DNA of 64,000 bases from Symsagittifera roscoffensis. Lineage: Eukaryota > Xenacoelomorpha > Acoela > Convolutidae. The notes under the pieces are model-generated. The model worked only from the letters and a program-made list of their open reading frames with translations. It had not been told where the DNA came from and searched no databases. A program made the translations under genes and the position numbers. Each line of letters begins with the position of its first letter. Positions within the stretch are counted from its first letter, which is position 1. Positions 24,400-36,500 of this stretch are shown here, piece by piece. Location: contig NC_087068.1 in NCBI RefSeq assembly GCF_963678635.1, forward strand, positions 38,961,649 to 39,025,648. The letters are read 5' to 3'.

Positions 24400-24642
24400 T
24401 ATTGGTGATTTTTCCTAACTGAACTGGAATTGATCTTTCTTATTCAGTTCAAACTGAAAGATCTCTTCCCGATTTTTGTTAAAATTAGCTGGTGAAACAC
24501 GACCTTTAGTCATTGGTTCGAGCAACTTTGTGCGGGTGATTTACCATATTTATTTGATCTGATTTGCTACTGGAATTATCACTCAAATCTCATTAATTCA
24601 CTCCTTAGTATTCAACCGTTTGTCGCTGCAATAACCTTGATA
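24400..24642 (+). repeat. 3' LTR of the copia element
   Basis: Same 243-bp sequence as the 5' LTR with about eight substitutions, followed by the second CTTTA. Confidence 0.9.
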
Positions 24643-24647
24643 CTTTA
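24643..24647 (+). repeat. Target-site duplication, right
   Basis: CTTTA, matching the left copy. Confidence 0.85.
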
Positions 24648-24825
24648 CACTTTTGCTGATCGATAGTAGAGATTGTCTTACTTTTAACATAGAAAAGGCC
24701 GTAAAACTCAAAAGAAATCAAAACTCAAGCCGCAAAAATTTCAAATTTGACAATAAACGAACTAAGATTTTTACAAAAAAAACGCGACCAAATAAAAGTT
24801 TTCACTACGTTCATTGACTTTTGAA

Positions 24826-27800
24826 AACACTGACTTTCAAAAATTGAAATTCACATGAAAAACTAAAAATTTATTACTTTTTTCGTGACTTTTAGACTTG
24901 TTCGATATTGAAATTGGCATTCTTATTATTCTTTCGAACAAAGAAAATGAACTGAACTTTAAAAAAATCAAAAGTTGAACGGCAAAAAAAAAATACTGAG
25001 CGTGAACAAATTTAACGACATTTTCCTGAAAAAAAAACATTACCAAAAAACAGGATAAACAAAAAATTAGACCAATGTAAAATTCGCAAAAAGCGTCGCT
25101 CTGATCCGAATCAAAGTGATGAACTGATTTTTTAGCATTAGAAACATTTTCAAATCTTCCACAAAAATTTCAATCCAATTACGTCCATTGAAATTTACGT
25201 GGCAAGAACCTTAAGAAAAAAGACGAAAAATGCTAACCTAATATCAAGGGTTATATCAAGTCGAGCGAAGCAACACCATCAACATCATAACAACCACGGA
25301 AGTTTTTACTCAACTGAACAATTTTTTCTCTTATCCATTAAAATTTAGCCAAATTAATCTTTTGTCACCTTATCTTAGCATATAAATCCGCGTAAATTAC
25401 ACCATATCAATCCACGTAAAGAAATCTTCTGGATGAAGGCCAAAATAAGCCATTAACGTTGTTGCGTGCAATTTTTCGATTTTTTTTCACGTTTTTGTGC
25501 CATTTTCAATTTTTTTTTGAGCGTAATGAGCAACTGAAATTGAATAGAACTTCAAAACATGAGTAACAGAGAGAGGAGAGTTCGAAGTGTCAAAAAATTC
25601 TAAAACGCAGAAAACTAATTCCGTAGACAGTTGGAAAAAAGTCATTGAACAGTAAGAAACAAAAAAACTTTCGAAATTTAAAAACTATACGGCCATAGGG
25701 CTCTTTGCATATCAAAAAGTTTTTATGATTGACACTTTTCTGTTAAAAGTCCACCAATTAGAAATCTTGATGACAAAGTATGTTTTTTATTCCGGTGGGA
25801 AATCTTCAAGTTTTCAAAACACAGTCGATCACTTCTTGCATGCCCTGTACTCTTTAGACATCGATCGTGAAGATTGTCTTCCTTTCAACATAGAAAGCTA
25901 ATGAACTTCGAAATCAATCACAGATCAAACCCCAAAGCAAACTCAATTTTTGAGAATGAAAAAGAAAAGGTTTCTCCTGAATTAAAAACAAAAAAAATCA
26001 CCAAACAAAAATTATCATTACGTTCAATAAATTTATAATATACTGGCCTTTAAAAATAAATTCCACTTCCGAAACTTGAAATCGATCATTTCTTTCAGAC
26101 TTTTAGACTTGTTTGATATTGAAGTTGGCCTTCTATTCGTTTTCTGAACAAAGGGAATGACTTGAACCTAAGAGATTAAAAGTCAAACAGCAAAAAATCA
26201 AACTTGAGCGTGAACTAGTTTAAGGAATTCTTTCTGTAAAAAAAAATTTAACAAAAACATAGTACCTAAAAAAGTTTATTCAGTTTGTTCATTGACACAC
26301 AATAAATATGAATTTAGACCGATGTAAAATAAAATTTGCAGAAATTGATGCTCCAATCCAACTTACATCAACAAATTGATTTTTTTTACCATTAAAACGT
26401 TCAAATTTTCAGAAAGCTTCCGCTAAATCTATAAAAAGTTCAATCCAAATAAGTCCAATAAAACTTACGTGACAATGGCTTTAAAAAACGAGGCAGAAAA
26501 TTTTAGCACGAATTCAAATTTTATATTTAGTCGAATGAACCAACAACATCAACAACATGACCACCATGGAATTTTTCATTTAGCTGAACAATTTTTTCTG
26601 TTATCCATAATTTTTTCTTCTTCCTAGCCTTTTTGACACAAGCCTCTTGACATAAAACAGCTATTAGAAAAAATAAGAAATTTTAAGCTTTAAATCATAT
26701 CCCTTTTGGACAAAACGATCCAATCTTCATACATCTTACAAATCCGCGAAAATGAACGTTCTAGATGAAGGCCAAAATTAAATGATCAAGGTTTTTTCGT
26801 GCCATTTTCAATTTTTTGTTCAGTGAGCGTTATGAGCAGTTGAAATTGAGCCTAACATCAAAACACAAGTAATAGACAATTGGAAGTGTTAAAAAATGCA
26901 AGAAAACTAAATCCATAAACAGTTGGAAAAAAATCATTGAACGCTAAGAAACCATAAAAATTCAACTTTCATTTTGAAACATTGCCAATACACAGTTGGA
27001 AACGAGTCATGACCGCGAAGAAAAACATCTTTCTAAACCTAAAAAATATACCGCAAAAGGGCTCTCTGCATTTCAAAAACATTTTATGATTGACAATTTT
27101 CTGTTAAAAGTCACCCACTTAAAAATCTGGATGAAAAATCAAGTTTTTTATTCCGGAGGAAATCTTCATTTTCAAAACAGCCGATCACGTTTTGCATGTC
27201 TTTTACACTTTTTCTGATCGATAGTGGAGATTGCCTTTCTTTCAACATAAGAAAGGTAGTGAATTTCAAAATAAATCACTGATCAAGCCCCAAAACAAAC
27301 TTAATTTTTGAGAATGAAAATAAAAAGACTTCTCCTGAATTAAAAACAAAAAAAATCACCAAATAAGAATTATCATTACGTTCAATAAATTTATAATATC
27401 TTCTAAAATAGATTCTACTTCCGAAACTAGAAATCGATCACTTCTTTCAGAATTTTAGACTTGTTTGATATTGAAGTTGGCCTTCTATTCAATTTCTGAA
27501 CAAAGGAATTGAGCTGAACCTAAAAGAAATCAAAAGTAGAATAGCAAAAAAAATCAAACATAAGCGTGAACTAATTTAGGGAAATTTGCCTGTAGAAAAA
27601 ACTTTAACAAAAACACAGGGCCTAAACAAGTTTCTTCAGTTTGTTCAGTGACACTCGATAAACCTGAAATTAGACCGATGTAAAAAAAATTGCAAAACGC
27701 GTTGCTCCAATTCAAATTACATCACCGAATTGATTTTTTAGCATTAAGAATGTTCAAATTTTCTGAAGTTTTTTGCTATACATAAAAAAATTTCAAGCCA

Positions 27801-30800
27801 ATTACGTCCAATGAAACTAACGTGACTGTATGCATAAGAAACGAAGCAGAAAAATTCTAGCATACCAACTAAATAAAATAGTCACGAATGCAAAAAAAGT
27901 GTCACGAATGTAAAAAAAAACAAAAAAAATTTTCGAACTATCAAATAAAGTACGGTCCTAGGTCTAATTTAAAATTATTTCTTTCTGTTAAAGCTAACCC
28001 AATTGAGGAATCAGGATCGGAAGGTAAGTCTTTCATTCCACTGGGCGATCTTCATAATAAAATCTACTTTTGAAATTTGTAGTCGATCATGTTTTAGTAA
28101 CCTTTACACTTTTGCTGATTGAAAGTGGAGATCGCCTTCCTTTTAAAATAGGAAAAGTGAAGAATTTCAAAAAAAACGACATCAAAAAACCGCAAAAAAA
28201 AATGAAATTTGATCATGAACTTCGTCACAATTAAAGAAGAAACCTCACTACGGTCAATGCTTTTTAGAAAAAAACTGATTTTCAAAAATTAAAGTCCACT
28301 TTTCAAGCTAGAAATTGATCTTTTTTTGTGGTCTTTAGACTGGTTTAAATTTGAAGTTGGCCGTCTTTTTATTCGTTTTAGCAAAGGAATTGATTTTAAA
28401 AAAATCAAAACTTGAACGGCAAAAAAATCAGATTTGAGCGTCAAAAAATTTCAATTTTTCCTGAAGAAAAACTTTAACAAAAAACACAGGACCTGATTAA
28501 GCTTCTTCAGTTTGTAAACTGACACTCAATAAAAAATCATTTAGACAGATTCAAAGCAGAAAGCGTTTCTCCAATCCGAATCACATCGACAAAATGTTTT
28601 CTTTGCATTAGAAACTTTTCAAATTATTCCGCTTAACATACAAAAATTTCAATTCGAGAACCTCCAATATAACTTACGTGACAATCGTTTAAGCAAAAAG
28701 GCATAATACTTCTAGCACAAATTCAAACTTTATATTTAGCCAAATGAAACAGCAACATCAACATCATGACCACCATGGAATTTTTTATTTAGCTGAACAT
28801 ATTTTTTCAATTACTCATGATTTTTTTCTTAGCCTTTTTGACAAAAGCCTTTTGATACAAAACAACTCTTTGGAAAAAGGAAATATTTTATTTCTCAAAT
28901 CATATCCCTTTTGAACAAAAAGATCCAACCTTCATACATCTTACAAATCCGCGAAAATGAACGTTCTAGATGAAGGCCAAATTTAAATGATCAAGATTTT
29001 TCGTGCCATTTTCAATTTTTGTTCAGTGAGCGTTATGAGCAGTTGAAGTTGAGCCTAACATCAAAACATAAGTAATAGACAATTGGAAGTGTCCAAAAAT
29101 GCAAGAAAATTAAATCCATAAACAGTTGGAAAAAAATCATTGAACGCTAAGAAACCATGAAAATTCAACTTTCATTTTGAAACATTGCCAAATAATTTAG
29201 ACAGATTCAAAGCAGAAAGCGTTTCTCCAATCCGAATCACATCGACAAAATGTTTTCTTTGCATTAAAAACTTTTCAAATTATTCCGCTTAACATACAAA
29301 ATTTTCAATTCGAAAACCTCCAACAAAACTTACGTGACAATCTTTTAAGCAAAGAGGCATAAAACTTACGTGACAATATACATACAAAAAAGCAGAATAG
29401 CTAAAAAAAATCAAACATAAGCGTGAACTAATTTAGGGAATTTTGCCTCTAGAAAAAACTTTAACAAAAACACAGGGCCTAAACAAGTTTCTTCAGTTTG
29501 TTCAGTGACACTCGATAAACCTGAAATTAGACCAATGTAAAAAAAATTGCTAAAAGCGTTGCTCCAATTCAAATTACATCACTGAATTGATTTTTTAGCA
29601 TTAAGAATGTTCAAATTTTCTGAAGTCTTCCGCTCTACATACAAAAATTTCAAGTCAATTACGTCCAATGAAACTAACGTGACTGTGAGCATAAGAAACG
29701 AAGCAGAAAAATTCTAGCGTACCAACTAAATAAAATAGTCACGAATGCAAACAAAGTGTCACGAATGTAAAAAACAAAAAAAAGCTTTCGAACTATCAAA
29801 TAAGATACGGTCCTAGGTCTATTTTAAATGTATTTCTTTCTGTTAAACTAACCCAATTGAGGAATCAGGATCGGAAGGTAAGTCTTTCATTCCACTGGGC
29901 GATCTTCATATTAAAATCTATTTTTGAAATTTGTAGTCGATCACGTTTTAGTAACCTTTACACTTTTGCTGATTGATAGTGGAGATCGCCTTCCTTTTAA
30001 AATAGGAAAAGTGAAGAATTTCAAAAAAAACGACATATCAAACCGCAAAAAAATGAAATTTGATCATGAACTTCGTCACGACTAAATAAGAAACTTCACT
30101 ACGGTCAATGGTTTTTAGAAAAACCTGATTTTCAAAAATTACAGTCCACTTCTGAAGCTAGAAATCGATCGTTTTTTTGTGGTCTTTAGACTTGTTTGAA
30201 TTTGAACTTGGCCTTCTTTTTATTCGTTTTAGCAAAGGAAATGAGCTGCACTATAAAAAATCAAGACTCGAACGGCAAAAAAAAATCAACTTAAGCGTCA
30301 AACAATTTCAATTTTTTCGAAATAAGCTTCTTCAGTTTGTTCATTGACACTCAATAAAAAATAATTTAGACAGATTCAAAGCAGAAAGCGTTTCTCCAAT
30401 CCGAATGACATCAACAAAATGTTTTCTTTGCATTAGAAACTTTTCAAATTATTACGCTTAATATACAAAATTTTCAATTCGAGAACCTCCAAAAAAACTG
30501 ACGTGACAATGGTTTTAAGCAAAGAGGCATAAAACTTCTAGCACAAATTCAAACTTTATATTTAGCCGAATGAAACAGCAACATCAACATCATGACCACC
30601 ATGGAATTTTTTATTTAGCTGAACATATTTTTTCAGTTATTCATGATTTTTTTCTTAGCCTTTTTGACAAAAGCCTTTTGATACAAAACAACTCTTTGGA
30701 AAAAGGAAATATTTTAATTCTTAAATCATATCCTTTTTGAACAAAAAGATCCAACCTTCATACATCTTACAAATCCGCGGAAATAAATATCCTAGATGAA

Positions 30801-31500
30801 GGCCAAAAAAAAAATTCAAATTTTTTTCGTGCCACTTTTCCAATCTTTCACGTTGTTTCGTGCCATTTTCAATTTTTTTAAGTGATTGTTACCAGCAGTT
30901 GAAATTAAATTGAAAATCAAAACATGAGTATCAGACAGTTGGAAGTGTCAAAAAGCTCAAGAACGCAGAAAACTAAATCCATAGACAGTTGGAAAAAAAC
31001 CATGAAAATTCAACTTTCAATTTCAAACATTGCCAAGAGGCAGTTGGAAAAAAGTCACGACCGCGAAAAACAAATCTTTCTAAACTTAAAAAAATATATC
31101 GCCACAGGGTTCTCTGCATTTCAAACACGTTTTATGATTGACACTTTTACATTAATAATCACCCACTTAGAATTCTGGATGACAAAGTAAGTTTTTCATT
31201 CCGATAGGAAGTCTTTATATCAAAATTCATTTTCAAAACAGTCGATCGTTTTTTTAGGTCCTTTACACTTTGCTCATCGATATCGGAGATTGCCTTCCTA
31301 TCAAATTCGGAAAAATAGTGAGTTTTGAAAAAAAAAATCACAGATCAAACCCCAAAAGAAACTCAATTTTGAGCATGAACATACTAAAAATTCTCTTGAA
31401 GCAAAAACAAAAAGTATCATCACGACCAAATAAGAAAAATCAAGACGTTCAAAAAAATTTTAATAAGGGGCCATTCAAAAACTAATTCCACTTCCGAAAC
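24826..31500 (+). repeat. Degenerate array of long repeat units (no gene)
   Basis: The same ordered segments recur four to five times: the inverted-repeat element (left word ttggaaaaaagtcattgaac, right word cattacgttcaataaattta), a stretch with gaactgaac and caaacttgagcgtgaact, and one with the anchor CATGACCACCATGGAATTTT. The anchor is at about 26,556, 28,764 and 30,591, with a diverged form near 25,286, so spacing is about 1.3, 2.2 and 1.8 kb. Long stretches are nearly identical, for example 27,540-27,960 with 29,396-29,830. Short open frames are not conserved between copies, so no gene is called. Confidence 0.75.
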
Positions 31501-31739
31501 TAAAAATCGATCACTTTTGTGTAAATTTCAGACAATTTTGATATTGCAGTTGGCATTCTATTTAGTCTTTGAACAAAGGAAATAGGCTGAACTTATGAAA
31601 AAAAATCAAAGTCGAAAGGCAAAAAAAAATTAAAAAATCAAACTCAAGCGTGAACTAATTTAGGGTTTTTTTTTCCTGAAAAAAAAACACATTACAAAAA
31701 AAACAGGACCTAAACTAGATTCTTCAGTTTGTTCATTGG

Positions 31740-32200
31740 AACTCGATAAACGAGAACTGAGGTTGTTAAGATTCAATAAGAAAAGCAATTCGAAGAAAGT
31801 GCAATAACACCTGATTTTGTCCAACAGGAATTTTTGCTCTCGAAACAACGCAATATCAATTCATTGTGCCATTAAATATAATCTGAAACTGCTTAATCGA
31901 AAAAAAAACAAAACATAAAATTAATTAAAAGCCCAGTACCAAATAAAACTAAATTTAGTTAAAAAAACGGGAAATGATCCGACGGAAACTAGGCCGAAAA
32001 CTACAAATCCGAACAAAAATCAAGGTTTTCAAGAAATTTTTCGTTATTAGAAAACAAACTAACACCGGTTACTTCCTAGAAGAATGTGGTGATGTATGAA
32101 TTTTCAAAGAATTGAGCTTGTCTGAAATTGACCATTCCTACACATTGAACATTCTTTGTCTGAAGTTATTTACGGAAATAAATCTAGTGCCCGCTTGCAA
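31740..32200 (+). repeat. Dispersed repeat shared with 53,270-53,900
   Basis: Matching words in the same order in both copies: aacacctgattttgt / aatacctgattttgt, ctcgaaacaac, ggaaactaggccgaaaac and accattcctacacattga. The class is unknown. Confidence 0.6.
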
Positions 32201-33480
32201 TACCATAGCTTCCATTTCAATAAGCCGAAAACACGCAAGAGAAATGTCAACTCGGATAAATCTCAGCAACGAACCCGCAAATCTTTTAAATTGGACAGAA
32301 CTTTTTCCAAAGACGCTTTAAACTTTTGTTTTTTTTTTCAAAAAATTGATTTGTTTTTGAGAATAAAATTTATCGGGCTCGCAGAACCGCATCATTGTAC
32401 ATGGACTTTCCCCAGTAGAATCAATTTTGAATTTCGCTAGCGCCGGAAGAAATACTTTTCGCGGGTCGTATATCCGTTCTTATCGCTCAAATACAACTTG
32501 GACGAAACCCAGTCTAAAACCTGACTTAGAATTGACAAGATATTTGTTAAAAGGTGAATTTATTATGACAAAATAATAGAACGCAGTTCGTATGAATCTA
32601 GTACTATTTACTGCGTAGCTACATAGATAGACAAGGGATATGTTCAGCAGGTTGGTTAATCATCTAACATCAGTAACTCTAACGGTAATACAATCAAGCA
32701 ATGAACAGCCATAGATGAGGGAAACATATACATAAGCTACGGCAAAAAAAATATATTCCACTTATTCATTTAACTTTGTCGTTGATAAGTGCTGCGCAAA
32801 TTTACAAATTAATCAGAGCTTACTAAATTCATAGGTTTTCTTAGCAATTTTCATCGATACCATTTTTTTTCATTTGAAATTTTTTCATCGATTTGATTTA
32901 GTAAAGCTCCTTTATGTGGAAAATTAATAGAAAATTAGTGCATTTCTTGCAAGCCAGGGGAAAATCCTTTTTCTTCAATTTAAGATACGCAAAGCAATTA
33001 AATTCCTTCTCTGTTCATTTTGAATCCATATTCAAACAATTTAATTACAGCCACTGGTGTTTTCATTGAATCGATTTTTTAAAACAAAATTGTGGACAAG
33101 CAGTTTAAAGCAAGACCCACTCCTCAATCTCAATTATTCATTCAAACGTCTTATTAAAAGTCATTGAGCGTCATAATAAACAATTACTTAGTTAAAAACG
33201 GTGAATTTTAGCTTCAGCAATTTTTGTTCAAGAAAGTAGCAAAATATCTGGAACATTCATTAACATACCCTAAAATCAAGAGTTATTTAGCTTGAAATTT
33301 ATCAGAGTTTTAAGAAATTTTGTCTACTTTCTCATCAATAATCATGAATTAAGTTATGCGTTAATTCAAACAATTAATTTAAACCATAGCCCAAATGTTG
33401 CGAGTCTATTTCTACATTGACATCTATGTTTCAGGTGACTCATTGTGTTCGGTTTATAGTTTGACCTTGAAATGGCGTGA
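32200..33480. other. 3' flank of SORL1, no gene recognised
   Basis: AT-rich sequence downstream of the SORL1 stop codon. It should include the 3' untranslated region. I could not choose a convincing AATAAA on the minus strand close to the stop, so the transcript end is not annotated. Confidence 0.4.
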
Positions 33481-33584
33481 TTAAGTTCTGACAATCATGT
33501 CATCGTCGTCGTAGTCGTCTCCGTTGACGGATGTCTGCAGTCTACCATAGGGCACATTGCTAGCATCAGAATTATCCGGATTAT
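33481..33584 (-). CDS. SORL1: SORL1 last coding exon: acidic C-terminal tail
   Basis: Encodes [17 protein letters not shown], then [17 protein letters not shown] and a TAA at 33,481-33,483. The acidic cluster followed by DDDMI resembles the end of vertebrate SorLA, where an acidic patch and a GGA-binding DxxLL-type motif direct Golgi-endosome transport. The split Asp codon with the previous exon matches in phase. Confidence 0.9.
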
Positions 33585-36500
33585 CTAAACAAAAAGAGTT
33601 TTTGAATTGTAAGCTAAGTAGAACTCTTCTGGCCTTAATTTAACAAAATTGCGGTCAAATTATTTCCACTCCTATTTGCATAGTCTCACAAGCAATTTCT
33701 CGTCGCAAAGAAATTCGCCTTAAAATTGATTTCGCAACCACTCGTTCATATCGACTAAACTGCTATGCGTTAGTTATTGCAGCATTCGATATCGAAGTTT
33801 TCTCGGAGAAACCAGTAAGGCTATTGGGCCTAATTAAAAAATATTCTCCAAATAAATGAGTCATTGCTTTCCCAACTTCACTGCTGTAAAAGGATGCTAT
33901 AAGCGTTTTTTCTGTAGATGGCAAAAGTAGATTGAAAAAATTGAGAATGTTTCTTGTGAAACAACACATTCTTTTCGTTCAACATTTTTTTTCAAATTTT
34001 GTTCATATTCAAACCGAGTATGGTGACGCTTCCGCCTCCGCTATTGTATATGACAGGCATGTTGACCATCTTCCTCTGCCTCATCAACAGCATCACCACA
34101 GAGATGAAGAGCGCCAGAGAGACGAACACCAGGGGCAAGAAGATCTTCAGGAACAGTCTGTCATGCACCAGTTCGTTGAATGTAGTCGAGGCTGAAACAT
34201 GTTCATTAAAGGCACCTTACTAACCGAATGCTCATTCAATCATCCAACAATCTCTGGTGTTTTGTGGTTTTCCAGCGTTCCAATATCAATAGCAGATAAT
34301 ACTTCGGACAAAGTAACGCGCAGCATGGTCAACTTATATTAGCATTAATTATGGCCAAAAAAGGCTTCGCTAAGTAACGAAAGAGTGTTTTCAATTCAAG
34401 TAGTATTTTCATGATTATTCAAATGATTAAATCTAACATGAGGCTTGCAGATCTCTGATGGGATAAGGCGGCGACAACTCTCCTTGAGGACCCTTCACAC
34501 CCACCAACCCAACCAAGTCTCCTTGCAGAGTATATTCGCTCAGTGCTATTCTCACATAATTAATCTTCTTGTTTTTAGGGTACTTGAAGTTGATCAGGAA
34601 TGCTTGGTCCTTCGAAGTTTCGCCCAAAATTGTCATTTTGTCTTTGGGGTCTTCCGCTTTTTCCAGTCCATACACAATGTAGCCCTAAGGAAGTTAAAGT
34701 TACACAATACATTTTTCATATTGTTTTAATATCAACCTATGACATCATCTTTTACATACCTCATTCGGTTCGTTATTGACTTCTGGTGCCGCCCATGTAA
34801 TAACATTTTCATTTTTCAGAGCTTCTTTTACAATTGGTGCTCCTCGCTTTGCTGAAATTTAGGAAATTGGCTTAGAAAATTCAATTTCGAGTAATTCTAG
34901 CAGGCTTAGTAATTCGGTAAATTTTCCTTAGATTTATAAACAAACTTCCTTCCCTTACAAAAATAATGATTTTTAAATTAAATGTTAAGTTTGATTCCTT
35001 GTTTTGATATATCTGAGGTTGGAGCGCGCGAACAAAAAACGCAATTTTTTATTCAAAACTTATAAAAACCTAAAAACTCGTCTCTGGAATGTTCCGCAAA
35101 AATGGGCCCGCATCCCCGAAATTTTAGGCTAAATGGGGTCGTTGCAGTGTTTTGCGGGATCTCGGAAAGACAATTGGGTCGAAATAAAAATTATCGATCA
35201 AGCTTGAAAATCCCCCTCGAGAAAAATGAACTATAGCTCAACAATTCAGTCTCACCAATAGTGCAGGTAACTGGTTTTGAGTCGTTCAGCCGGAAGTTAG
35301 ACGCATTTTTGGCACTGACGAAGAATGTGTAATTGATGCCTGGGTTGTCGAATGAGAAGGAGTACTTGACTGTGGCGTTGTTCACACTGATACCGTCTCC
35401 GTACTTCCTGAACTGGACTGTGCTGTCCTCCAGTGTACTCTTTCCCATTATTTCATAAGACTAAAATGACAGGAGAGAAATTCTTTGTCGCATTTGCAGA
35501 AATAATTGTCACTGGTTCTTATCACCCAAACTATTTATATCTTGAATATCTCAATTTCCTGGTATTAAAAAATTTCCTGGTCGTAACGCGATTTAGTCCT
35601 ATTCACTTAAACATTGATTTCATTTAAACCTGCTCATTTCTCGTTTTTTATTTCATATTGATTTTGATACATCACATCCCAATTTTTCGGTCAAATTTAT
35701 TTTGAAAAATTTCTGCCACAAAACGCCTGCAATCTGTTTTTATCATATATCGGCCGAAATGTCTCGTTAAGTTCTTTGGCCAAAATGTTTCAGTTAGTAT
35801 TGGCTGAAATCTCTGCTCTTTCCAGAATGTTGCGTCAATCGACCCTCTCCTAAATCACTCCTCAACTCCGCTTAAAAGAGCCATAATTTCGAAACTCTTA
35901 CGTAGTCATTCAGCATAGTTTCCTTGGGTGCCCACCAGGTGAATGAAATCTCGGTCGAGTGTGGCAATGCAACACACTGCAGGTTCCTCGGCGGCATCTT
36001 CGGGTCGAATTCAGTGGCACACCTGAGTGTCTTGCTCACAGGTCCCCAGCGAGTGGCCTTCCCAACACCCGCCACCCTTACTGCAAACAGGTAGCCAGTT
36101 CCACGAAGAAGTCCACTGATTACCTTTGAGCTCAATTCGCCTTTCTTGCTGGCGTCCGCTTTGATGGGACTCATCATGTTCAGTTCGCCGGTGGTCAATC
36201 CGTAGTAGATTGCGAACTTCTATAAACAAATTTATGCTGCATTTTTTAAATATCACCTCTAATTATTAACCAGCTCGTTCGCTAGACCAAAATCTCCTCA
36301 TCAACTACCTACAATTCTCAATTGTGGCGATGTGGAAATCCACGATCAAAAAGACGAGTTGAAGTTACAAATGCAACAATACATTTGGGTAGCTACAAGA
36401 AAGACCTTCAAATGCGATTTAAATATTGTGCATACTGTGATGTTGTAGTTGGCCTCTGTCGCCGTGTAGTTCCATGACAGCCTCACTGACTCGTATCTGG

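Larger units (their letters stand above)
19460..24642 (+). mobile_element. Ty1/copia LTR retrotransposon, complete but inactive
   Basis: A 5,183-bp element with 243-bp direct LTRs, a 5-bp target duplication (CTTTA at 19,455-19,459 and 24,643-24,647), a primer-binding site, a gag-pol frame and a polypurine tract. The domain order protease, integrase, RT, RNase H is the copia order. The LTRs differ at roughly eight positions, about 3 per cent, which suggests a moderately recent insertion. Three in-frame stops, at least one frameshift and loss of an integrase catalytic Asp show it cannot move by itself. Confidence 0.92.
19221..24825 (+). mobile_element. Short inverted-repeat element, split by the copia insertion
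   Basis: The left end is cagttggaaaagagtcacaa at 19,221 and the right end actacgttcattgactttt at about 24,804. The internal words of this family (attgacactttt, gatcgatagtgg-like, aaaaatcaaa) flank the copia element on both sides. Joined across the insertion, the host sequence reads atgaactttacacttttgct, the continuous form seen in other copies. The copia element therefore inserted into an existing copy. Confidence 0.75.

Noticed and set aside
19460-24642. Active copia retrotransposon or captured host gene
   Set aside because: In-frame stops, a frameshift and a lost integrase Asp rule out activity; all domains are standard copia.
33932-34223. Plus-strand open frames over the SORL1 membrane exon
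   Set aside because: They are the antisense reading of an exon with a clear helix, splice sites and phase on the minus strand. The same holds for plus-strand frames over other exons, for example 59,734-60,081 and 62,395-62,691.
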